DNA of 64,000 nt from Glandiceps talaboti (taxonomy: Eukaryota; Hemichordata; Enteropneusta; Spengelidae): assembly GCF_964340395.1 (NCBI RefSeq), contig NC_135567.1:8594158-8658157 (forward strand), given 5' to 3'. Position 1 is the stretch's first letter. Every line of letters begins with the position of its first letter. Made by a program: the position numbers and the translations under genes. The notes under the pieces are model-generated. The model ran no database searches, was not told where the DNA came from, and was given only the letters and a program-made list of their open reading frames with translations. This document shows positions 49,830-60,460 of this stretch, piece after piece.

Positions 49830-50918
49830 CAATAGTAAAGCCACTATACCAGTGTTATAGACATATCTATTTTATGTGACATACGAAACTTACATTAACT
49901 TTAGCTTTGAGAAATGGTGAAGTTATTACCTGAAAGGCTATGAATAGCTGAAAATTACAAACTCCAGATCTGATAGGGGGAGAACCCCGAGGACTTCCTC
50001 ACCCCCAGATGAATGGGAGGTATTCATTCAACCAACAATCAGATGCACCAATCTTTTACCTGTCATAATGATATTAACATTTTCTTGAACACTCTAACCC
50101 TATGTATAAAGATTAATTGCTAATGTTAGATGGCACTGTCAACTGTGAAATTATTGCTTACATAGTCTAAAAATTGCCTTAACAAACTCTTAAAGTAAAG
50201 AAACTCTCCATAATGAGAGGTGGACGTATCGCCGTCTCAAGATCATTCCTCACCTACCTTTTAGCCACAAGATGCTATTAAACTTAAAACAAAATATTTC
50301 AACTCAGTAGTTTACTCCTTTATGTCACCTCAGAGTTGTAGTCTGAACATAGTATATGTAATGTAACAACAATCATATAAACATTGTCATTGGAGGCTAG
50401 GTTGTAAGTATTGAAGATGACATAATAGAGGCCAAATATTTCTATTCTGAAAATTATTGCCCGAAAAGGTCTGAATATTATAAAAAATTGGTTTAAAGAG
50501 TCAAAAACCTCCAGAGCTTCTAGGAGGAGACGCGCTAGAACCCCCATGAGAGATGTACGTATTCCAATCCAAGCCCCCCCCCCCACCTTTTAATGTTAAG
50601 ATCAATCTGATTAAAATCCGATGTAGATGTCGGCTAATCGTTCATTGCTATTTTACCTTCGTTATTTTGCCTGAATTGACCTTCTTGGTACATGTTTACG
50701 TTTTTAGCATTCTCGCAAGAAGTCACTGTGAGTCACAATGAACTACCCGGCATGTGAATGTGATATGGGATGTGGGGGTGCCGCATCAAGTTTTAGAAAA
50801 AAGATATCGATAAGTATTTTAAACGTTTCCACTCGATAATTACGTCTGTTAAGGTATTTTGTTGAGAATTATAATATTTATGAAATATCAAATACAAACT
50901 TTACTACTACGGAATGAT
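49830..50918. other. Unique DNA, no gene recognised
   Basis: No convincing coding sequence. A C11 run at 50574-50584 interrupts the only longer minus-strand open stretch (50320-50586). A 33-codon plus frame at 50738-50839 begins MNYPACECDMGCGG but has no identifiable family. Confidence 0.5.
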
Positions 50919-51281
50919 TATTCCCCCACCAATATAAAATTAATAGATTATGCCCCACCCCTATAAAATTAATAGATTATGCCCCACCCCTTAGAATTAA
51001 TAGATTATGCCTCCACCCCTTAATACTAATAGATTAAGCCCCACCCCTTGAAATTAATAGATTATGCCCCACCCTATAAATTAATAGATTATGCCCCCAC
51101 CCCTTTAAATTAATAGATTATGCCCTCACCAATATAAAATTAATAGATTATGCCTCACCCCTTTAAATTAATAGATTATGCCTCACCCCTATAAAATTAA
51201 TAGATTATGTCCCACCCCTATAAAACTAATAGATTATGCCCCTACCCCTTAAAACTAATAGATTATGCCCCCCCCCCCCCC
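50919..51281. repeat. ~29-bp minisatellite ending in C14
   Basis: About 12 units of 27-31 bp, each with AATAGATTATGCC followed by a C-rich CCACCCC segment and a TATAAAATT-like A/T segment. Unit length varies through the C-run and the A/T spacer. The array ends in a C14 homopolymer at 51268-51281. The plus strand is almost free of G. Confidence 0.95.
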
Positions 51282-51789
51282 GCACTAGCTGTGACTGTCT
51301 ATTTGTCTACAAGTATTAAACCAAAGATATATTCACTAAACATGAAACAATTAATTCTGGAAAGACACCGTATGTTAATTAGTGGTCAATATTATTTGGA
51401 ATTGGTAGAGCCTTGACAAGTTTATATCTTGAACATCAGTTTCTTTTTTCTCGCCATGTTAAAACGGCAGTAGTTGTTATCGGAGTATCATTTTTCGATC
51501 AGATTATGACAATATATTTACTGAAAATTGCTAAAAATCCAATAATTAAAATATTGTACATGTTAATAAGTGGTCAATACCATCCTTTTGTAGTAGCGAA
51601 ACAAGTTAAAATCATGATCACCGTTGCGGCCACTGATTTTTTGGGTGCGGACCCAAATATCAATTTTGCTTTGATTTATCGTGTATACAACAACAAAAAA
51701 TACGTTTACCCACAAGTGATGCAATACTGTTTATGGTGTGTGATATTACGAGTAAGTTATTGTATTTAATGAAACATTAAGAAATCACG
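51282..51789 (+). other. Unique AT-rich DNA with an unassigned 118-codon open frame
   Basis: An open frame at 51413-51769 has no recognisable domain and a composition typical of AT-rich non-coding DNA. It is not in frame with the NHL sequence downstream and is not called as a gene. Confidence 0.4.
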
Positions 51790-51817
51790 TTCCTGTCGCA
51801 TTGAAACACTGACTGTT

Positions 51818-52249
51818 TAACCCCTATACTTATGGAATTACACTGGCTACCCAGTACACTACAGAATCCAATACAAGATCCTGCTACTCACGTACAAAGC
51901 TCTGAACAACACTGCTCCTGTCTATATATCTGATCTAATCAACCTGAAAGTGTCATCCAAAGTTCTCCGATCAAACGACAAAATCCTACTTCATGTACCA
52001 CGGAGTAACCGGAATACCTATGGTGATCGTGCTTTCTAACGTACCGCCCCCTACGCTTGGAACAATGTCCCTCTAGAAGTGCGCCAGTCACCCAGCCTTG
52101 ACATTTTTAAGAAGCGCATCAAGACTTATCTGTTTAGCAGAGCCTACTGACATCTCTATATATCCACACTTTTGTAAAGCGCCATTGAACATTGCTACGT
52201 AGTGGAGTATGGCGCTATATAAATCTCTTTGATTGATTGATTGATTGAT
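51818..52249 (+). mobile_element. 5'-truncated CR1/L2-type LINE 3' end
   Basis: Decayed C-terminal end of a non-LTR retrotransposon reverse-transcriptase ORF. It begins LHWLP at 51838, then after a one-base insertion at 51853 reads VHYRIQYKILLLTYKALN, and further on LLHVPRSNRNTYGDRAF, then a stop at 52037-52039, and RTAPYAWNNVPLEVRQSP with LDIFKKRIKTYLF before the natural stop at 52148-52150. The order LHWLPV / YKILLLTYKAL / PRS...TYGDR / WN.LP / F.KK.KT.LF is typical of CR1/L2-clade ORF2 ends. The 3' end GGCGCTATATAAAT followed by (GATT)5 is also typical. The flanking TGACTGTT at 51810-51817 and 52250-52257 is a probable target-site duplication. Confidence 0.9.
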
Positions 52250-52944
52250 TGACTGTTAATAAGACTCTACAATTTAAATATCAAGGAGAGGTGGTGAATC
52301 CTGGATATATCACTGTCTCACAAGATAATCTTTTCCTTGTTACTAATCCTTATAAAGACAAAGTTTTTCTTTGTAATGATAATGAAGAAGTACTTGCTTG
52401 CTTTGGTGAAGACGTCGTTAAGAAACCGTGTGGCATAGCTGTGAACAATAGAAATGGTATCCTGTATGTTGCTGATGAAGAGTTGTGTTCTATCCATATG
52501 TTTAGTTTGGTGACAAAGGAACACATTAAGTCATTCAGCTTTACTGTTGATGGTGGAGAAACCTGCCAGAAACCTGGATTCATTACCATAAACTCTCAAG
52601 GTGATGTCATCCTATCTAATTATACACTACATTGCTGTTTTCAGTGAGGATGGCGAATTCAAATTCAAGTTTGGTAACCTTGGAAGTGAACCAGGTCAGC
52701 TTGACCTTCCTAAGGGAGGGACAATTGACTATGATAACAACATATACGTTTGCGATACCTTCAACCAAAGAGTGGAGATCTTCAATAACATTTATAAATA
52801 TGTCGGTGACAGTGAAGGTGTCAAAGTAAACATAATGAGCAAACTACTTGAACTCGCAAACTCGCAGTGAAAGACAACATTATTGCCATCTCTGATTATG
52901 TGGCAAACAATGTCATTCTCATTTCATGGCTGAGAAATGAATGA
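52249..52944 (+). pseudogene. NHL-repeat (TRIM-NHL-like) beta-propeller pseudogene
   Basis: Five consecutive NHL-type blades can be read with two frame changes. Blade 1 contains NPGYITVSQDNLFLV, blade 2 KKPCGIAVNNRNGILYVAD, blade 3 KPGFITINSQGDVILSN, then after a frameshift near 52630 IAVFSEDGEFKFKFG. Blade 4 is EPGQLDLPKG with DNNIYVCDTFNQRVEIFN, a classic NHL signature. After a second shift near 52850 blade 5 reads AVKDNIIAISDY and ends WLRNE at the stop 52942-52944. In the first frame a stop follows the shift at 52645. NHL propellers usually have about six blades and follow RING, B-box and coiled-coil domains in TRIM-type proteins; none of those is seen here. A LINE fragment is inserted at the start. 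A decayed or retrocopied fragment is the best explanation. Confidence 0.8.
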
Positions 52945-53668
52945 TGACCCTCCCCCTGGGAAGATTGAAGTCATAATTTGAAGGAGTGTTAGTTTGGGCA
53001 TGTTTTTAAAAAACACCATATTTAATCATGTGCTATGGTATCTAATTATGAGAGAAATTTTGCTGTCGTTTAAATATTTGAACAAAGGCAAACAGTATTG
53101 TGCTTAATTAAGTGTAGACTGCCTCAGACAAGCTTCATTACTTGACAACAAATCGTACATGTACAGTGAAGACAGATAACAAAACATAGATGTAAATTTT
53201 TGTCAGGTTGCAATTCCACTGGTAACTAAATATTCATATTAATTTGAACACTCCTCTTCATTTACATTGCAATCTCCTGTTATTTCATATTTGATGCAAT
53301 TGGGGAGAAGCCTGTACCTGGTACTAGTGGTCAGCTCTGGTAGGATGTATGGCCAGTGATGAAAACCCCAGACCCCATTGTAGACCCACTTTGACCAAAA
53401 ACAAATACCCTATTTTAGAAAATTACATGTTTTTAAAGTATGGAAGTTTAAACCAAAATACATTTTCCTTAGGACGCAACATTATGGGGCAATTATTAGT
53501 TAATATTTGATAAAGGACAATGGACCACATTTTAGACCAAGCAAAGTCAAAAATAACAATAACGTGTGTCTACGTCAGTAGTTATGTTATGTTTAAGATG
53601 TGAGTCAAAACGTGAAAAATTACCATTACTTTCCCCGATTTTTCGTTGCTATTACTGGCGCTTGTAAA
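52945..53668. other. Unique DNA, no gene recognised
   Basis: AT-rich, with no open frame of note and no recognised repeat. Confidence 0.55.
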
Positions 53669-53812
53669 ATTATAATGTTATTCTCCAATATTTTTCAGCC
53701 GGAAAATACTATTGACCTAAGGGTTGTCACTACTCGTCTAGCAACTCGTAGTGACAAAACCCCTTAGTGCACTTGTATTTTCCAGCTGAATGAAGAAAAA
53801 CATTAGGGTATA
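53669..53812. repeat. ~144-bp imperfect inverted repeat (foldback)
   Basis: The core TTGTCACTAC (53724-53733) pairs exactly with GTAGTGACAA (53748-53757) around a 14-bp loop. Pairing extends outward through CTAAGGG / CCCCTTAG and TTCAGCCGGAAAATA / TATTTTCCAGCTGAA, then more weakly to about 53669 and 53812. The arms are about 65-70 bp with several mismatches and small indels. It has no coding capacity and is similar in size to the hairpin at 39519-39663, but the sequence is different. Confidence 0.7.
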
Positions 53813-54157
53813 ACTTGTAAATGTAAAAGTTGAGTCCATACAAAGTACACAAACTTTTATTGGCCATTGCAATGTGCAGGAAGACTTTCTCTAGCATTAT
53901 TAAGAAGGGCAATATTTGTTTAAGTGCCTACAAATAAACTATTTACATTATACTCGGGATGCATGGGAGTTAACTTTCTATGTTTTCGGTGATCTCGATA
54001 CCTAAAAGGGGAACAATAGTCTAGGAAATAGATGTAAAGGTATTTCCATAAACTTTGGGTTCTGCAGAGATATTGCATGATTTAATGTCACCTAATTTTC
54101 ACTACTTAAGTTCAGTAGTGCTATAGGCATCGACAAATGTGCGGGTGTATGAGGATG
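53813..54157. other. Unique DNA up to the 28-bp array
   Basis: No gene or repeat was recognised. The 28-bp array begins abruptly at 54158. Confidence 0.6.
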
Positions 54158-54720
54158 TGAGTCAGTGTACCATGCTCCATGGTATTGAGTCAGTGTACCA
54201 TACTCCATGGTATTGGGTCAGTGTACCATGCTCCATGGTATTGAGTCAGTGTACCATGCTGCATGGTATTAAGTCAGTGTACCATGCTGCATGGTATTGA
54301 GTCAGTGTACCATGCTGCATGGTATTAAGTCAGTGTACCATGCTGCATGGTATTAAGTCAGTGTACTATGCTGCATGGTATTGGGTCAGTGTACCATGCT
54401 CCATGGTATTAAGTCAGTGTACTATGCTGCATGGTATTAAGTCAGTGTACTATGCTGCATGGTATTAAGTCAGTGTACCATGCTGCATGGTATTAAGTCA
54501 GTGTACTATGCTGCATGGTATTAAGTCAGTGTACTATGCTCCATGGTATTGGGTCAGTGTACCATGCTCCATGGTATTGAGTCAGTGTACCATGCTGCAT
54601 GGTATTAAGTCAGTGTACCATACTCCATGGTATTGGGTCAGTGTACCATGCTCCATGGTATTGAGTCAGTGTACCATACTGCATGGTATTAAGTCAGTGT
54701 ACCATACTCCATGGTATTGA

Positions 54721-57616
54721 GTCAGTGTACCATACTCCATGGTATTGAGTCAGTGTACCATGCTGCATGGTATTGAGTCAGTGTACCATGCTGCATGGTA
54801 TTGAGTCAGTGTACATTACTCCATGGTATAGAGTCAGTGTAACATGCTCCATGGTATTGGGTCAGTGTACCATGCTGCATGGTATTGAGTCAGTGTACCA
54901 TGCTGCATGGTATTAAGTCAGTGTACCATGCTGCATGGTATTAAGTCAGTGTAACATGCTCCATGGTATAGAGTCAGTGTACCATGCTGCATGGTATTGG
55001 GTCAGTGTACCATGCTCCATGGTATTGAGTCAGTGTACCATGCTGCATGGTATTGAGTCAGTGTACCATGCTGCACGGTATTGAGTCAGTGTAACATGCT
55101 GCATGGTATTGAGTCAGTGTACTATGCTGCATGGTATTAAGTCAGTGTAACATGCTCCATGGTATTGAGTCAGTGTACCATGCTGCATGGTATTAAGTCA
55201 GTGTACCATGCTGCATGGTATTGAGTCAGTGTACCATGCTGCATGGTATTGAGTCAGTGTACCATACTCCATGGTATTGAGTCAGTGTACCATACTCCAT
55301 GGTATTGAGTCAGTGTACCATGCTGCATGGTATAGAGTCAGTGTACCATGCTGCATGGTATTAAGTCAGTGTACCATACTCCATGGTATTGAGTCAGTGT
55401 ACCATGCTGCATGGTATTGAGTCAGTGTACCATGCTGCATGGTATAGAGTCAGTGTACCATGCTCCATGGTATTGAGTCAGTGTACCATGCTGCATGGTA
55501 TTGAGTCAGTGTACCATGCTGCATGGTATTGAGTCAGTGTACCATGCTGCATGGTATTGAGTCAGTGTACCATGCTGCATGGTATTGAGTCAGTGTACCA
55601 TGCTCCATGGTATTGAGTCAGTGTAACATGCTGCATGGTATTGAGTCAGTGTACCATACTCCATGGTATTAAGTCAGTGTACCATGCTGCATGGTATTGA
55701 GTCAGTGTACCATGCTCCATGGTATTAAGTCAGTGTACCATACTCCATGGTATTGAGTCAGTGTACCATGCTGCATGGTATTGAGTCAGTGTACAATGCT
55801 GCATGGTATTGAGTCAGTGTACCATGCTGCATGGTATTGAGTCAGTGTACCATGCTGCATGGTATAGAGTCAGTGTACTATGCTCCATCGTATTGAGTCA
55901 GTGTACCATACTCCATGGTATTGAGTCAGTGTAACATGCTGCATGGTATTGAGTCAGTGTACCATGCTGCATGGTATTGAGTCAGTGTACCATGCTGCAT
56001 GGTATTGAGTCAGTGTACCATGCTGCACGGTATTGAGTCAGTGTACCATGCTGCATCGTATTGAGTCAGTGTACCATACTCCATGGTATTGAGTCAGTGT
56101 ACCATGCTGCATGGTATTGAGTCAGTGTACCATGCTGCATGGTATTGAGTCAGTGTACCATGCTGCACGGTATTGAGTCAGTGTACCATGCTGCATCGTA
56201 TTGAGTCAGTGTACCATACTCCATGGTATTGAGTCAGTGTACCATGCTGCATGGTATTGAGTCAGTGTACCATGCTGCATGGTATTGAGTCAGTGTACCA
56301 TACTCCATGGTATTGAGTCAGTGTACCATACTGCATGGTATTGAGTCAGTGTACCATGCTGCATGGTATTGAGTCAGTGTACCATACTCCATGGTATTGA
56401 GTCAGTGTACCATGCTGCATGGTATTGAGTCAGTGTACCATACTCCATGGTATTGAGTCAGTGTACCATACTCCATGGTATTGAGTCAGTGTACCATGCT
56501 GCATGGTATTAAGTCAGTGTACCATGCTCCATGGTATTAAGTCAGTGTACCATGCTCCATGGTATTGAGTCAGTGTACCATGCTGCATGGTATTGAGTCA
56601 GTGTACCATACTCCATGGTATTGAGTCAGTGTACCATGCTGCATGGTATTGAGTCAGTGTACCATGCTGCATGATATTGAGTCAGTGTACCATGCTCCAT
56701 GGTATTGAGTCAGTGTACTATACTCCATGGTATTGAGTCAGTGTACCATACTCCATGGTATTGAGTCAGTGTACCATACTGCATGGTATTGAGTCAGTGT
56801 ACCATACTGCATGGTATTGAGTCAGTGTACCATGCTCCATGGTATTGAGTCAGTGTACCATACTGCATGGTATTGAGTCAGTGTACCATACTGCATGGTA
56901 TTGAGTCAGTGTACCATACTCCATGGTATTGAGTCAGTGTAACATGCTGCATGGTATTGAGTCAGTGTACCATGCTGCATGGTATTGAGTCAGTGTACCA
57001 TGCTGCATGGTATTGAGTCAGTGTAACATGCTGCACGGTATTGAGTCAGTGTACCATGCTGCATGGTATTGAGTCAGTGTACCATGCTGCATGGTATTAA
57101 GTCAGTGTACCATACTGCATGGTATTAAGTCAGTGTACCATACTCCATGGTATTGAGTCAGTGTACCATACTGCATGGTATTGAGTCAGTGTACCATACT
57201 GCATGGTATTGAGTCAGTGTACCATGCTGCATGGTATTAAGTCAGTGTACTATGCTGCATGGTATTGAGTCAGTGTACCATACTGCATGGTATTGAGTCA
57301 GTGTACCATACTGCATGGTATTGAGTCAGTGTACCATACTGCATGGTATTGAGTCAGTGTACCATACTCCATGGTATTAAGTCAGTGTACCATACTCCAT
57401 GGTATTAAGTCAGTGTACTATGCTGCATGGTATTGAGTCAGTGTACCATGCTCCATGGTATTGAGTCAGTGTACCATGCTGCATGGTATTGAGTCAGTGT
57501 ACCATGCTCCATGGTATTGAGTCAGTGTACCATGCTGCATGGTATTGAGTCAGTGTACCATACTCCATGGTATTGAGTCAGTGTACCATACTCCATGGTA
57601 TTGAGTCAGTGTACCA
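54721..57616. repeat. Source/partner block of a segmental duplication in the 28-bp array
   Basis: The variant pattern from about 54721 recurs from 60461 onward at an offset of 5,740 bp (205 x 28), including the rare TACATTACTCC unit at 54812 and 60552. The offset falls to 5,684 bp by 55877/61561 (two units lost) and becomes 6,384 bp by 56717/63101. The repeat unit order otherwise agrees closely. Confidence 0.88.
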
Positions 57617-60460
57617 TGCTGCATGGTATTGAGTCAGTGTACCATGCTGCATGGTATTGAGTCAGTGTACCATACTCCATGGTATTGAGTCAGTGTACTA
57701 TGCTGCATGGTATTGAGTCAGTGTACCATGCTGCATGGTATTGAGTCAGTGTACCATGCTGCATGGTATTAAGTCAGTGTACCATGCTCCATGGTATTGA
57801 GTCAGTGTACCATGCTCCATGGTATTGAGTCAGTGTACCATGCTGCATGGTATTAAGTCAGTGTACCATGCTCCATGGTATAGAGTCAGTGTACCATGCT
57901 CCATGGTATTGAGTCAGTGTACCATACTCCATGGTATTGAGTCAGTGTACCATGCTCCATGGTATTGAGTCAGTGTACCATGCTGCATGGTATTAAGTCA
58001 GTGTACCATGCTGCATGGTATTAAGTCAGTGTACCATGCTGCATGGTATTAAGTCAGTGTACCATGCTGCATGGTATTGAGTCAGTGTACCATGCTGCAT
58101 GGTATTGAGTCAGTGTACCATGCTGCATGGTATTGAGTCAGTGTACCATGCTGCATGGTATTGAGTCAGTGTACCATGCTGCATGGTATTGAGTCAGTGT
58201 ACCATGCTGCATGGTATTGAGTCAGTGTACCATGCTGCATGGTATTGAGTCAGTGTACCATGCTGCATGGTATTAAGTCAGTGTACCATGCTCCATGGTA
58301 TTGAGTCAGTGTACCATACTCCATGGTATTGAGTCAGTGTACCATGCTGCATGGTATTGAGTCAGTGTACCATGCTGCATGGTATTGAGTCAGTGTACCA
58401 TGCTGCATGGTATTAAGTCAGTGTACCATGCTGCATGGTATTAAGTCAGTGTACCATGCTGCATGGTATTAAGTCAGTGTACCATGCTGCATGGTATTAA
58501 GTCAGTGTACCATGCTGCATGGTATTAAGTCAGTGTACCATACTGCATGGTATTAAGTCAGTGTACCATACTCCATGGTATTGAGTCAGTGTACCATGCT
58601 GCATGGTATTGAGTCAGTGTACCATGCTCCATGGTATTAAGTCAGTGTACCATGCTGCATGGTATTGAGTCAGTGTACCATGCTGCATGGTATTGAGTCA
58701 GTGTACCATGCTCCATGGTATTGAGTCAGTGTACCATACTGCATGGTATTGAGTCAGTGTACCATACTGCATGGTATTAAGTCAGTGTACCATACTCCAT
58801 GGTATTGAGTCAGTGTACCATACTGCATGGTATTGAGTCAGTGTACCATACTGCATGGTATTAAGTCAGTGTACCATGCTCCATGGTATTGAGTCAGTGT
58901 ACCATGCTGCATGGTATTAAGTCAGTGTACCATACTCCATGGTATTGAGTCAGTGTACCATACTGCATGGTATTAAGTCAGTGTACCATACTCCATGGTA
59001 TTGAGTCAGTGTACCATGCTGCATGGTATTGAGTCAGTGTACCATGCTCCATGGTATTAAGTCAGTGTACCATGCTGCATGGTATTGAGTCAGTGTACCA
59101 TACTGCATGGTATTAAGTCAGTGTACCATACTCCATGGTATTGAGTCAGTGTACCATGCTGCATGGTATTGAGTCAGTGTACCATGCTGCATGGTATTGA
59201 GTCAGTGTACCATGCTCCATGGTATTGAGTCAGTGTACCATACTGCATGGTATTGAGTCAGTGTACCATACTGCATGGTATTAAGTCAGTGTACCATACT
59301 CCATGGTATTGAGTCAGTGTACCATACTGCATGGTATTGAGTCAGTGTACCATACTGCATGGTATTAAGTCAGTGTACCATGCTCCATGGTATTGAGTCA
59401 GTGTACCATGCTGCATGGTATTAAGTCAGTGTACCATACTCCATGGTATTGAGTCAGTGTACCATACTGCATGGTATTAAGTCAGTGTACCATACTCCAT
59501 GGTATTGAGTCAGTGTACCATACTGCATGGTATTGAGTCAGTGTACCATACTACATGGTATTGAGTCAGTCTACCATGCTGCATGGTATTGAGTCAGTGT
59601 ACCATGCTGCATGGTATTGAGTCAGTGTACCATACTCCATGGTATTAAGTCAGTGTACCATGCTGCATGGTATTGAGTCAGTGTACCATACTCCATGGTA
59701 TTAAGTCAGTGTACCATGCTGCATGGTATTAAGTCAGTGTACCATGCTCCATGGTATTGAGTCAGTGTACCATGCTGCATGGTATTGAGTCAGTGTACCA
59801 TGCTGCATGGTATAGAGTCAGTGTACCATACTGCATGGTATTGAGTCAGTGTACCATGCTCCATGGTATAGAGTCAGTGTACCATACTGCATGGTATTAA
59901 GTCAGTGTACCATACTCCATGGTATTGAGTCAGTGTACCATACTGCATGGTATTAAGTCAGTGTACCATACTGCATGGTATTGAGTCAGTGTACCATACT
60001 CCATGGTATTAAGTCAGTGTACCATGCTCCATGGTATTAAGTCAGTGTACCATGCTGCATGGTATTGAGTCAGTGTACCATGCTGCATGGTATTAAGTCA
60101 GTGTACCATACTGCATGGTATTGAGTCAGTGTACCATGCTGCATGGTATTGAGTCAGTGTACCATGCTGCATGGTATTAAGTCAGTGTACCATGCTCCAT
60201 GGTATTGAGTCAGTGTACCATGCTCCATGGTATTAAGTCAGTGTACCATGCTGCATGGTATTGAGTCAGTGTACCATACTCCATGGTATTAAGTCAGTGT
60301 ACCATGCTCCATGGTATTGAGTCAGTGTACCATGCTCCATGGTATTAAGTAAGTGTACCATGCTGCATGGTATTGAGTCAGTGTACCATACTGCATGGTA
60401 TTAAGTCAGTGTACCATACTCCATGGTATTGAGTCAGTGTACCATGCTGCATGGTATTAA

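Noticed and set aside
50320-50586. 88-codon minus-strand frame
   Set aside because: Composition is non-specific, the start region contains a C11/G11 run, and no motif is visible.
50738-50839. 33-codon frame beginning MNYPACECDMGCGG as a gene start
   Set aside because: Short, with no family, no donor and no continuation; it stays an unassigned curiosity.
51413-51769. 118-codon open frame upstream of the LINE as an extra gene or exon
   Set aside because: No recognisable domain, AT-driven composition, and not in frame with the NHL sequence.
54487-54720. 77-codon frame in the 28-bp array
   Set aside because: A local coincidence of unit variants lacking TGA/TAA in phase; it is pure repeat sequence.
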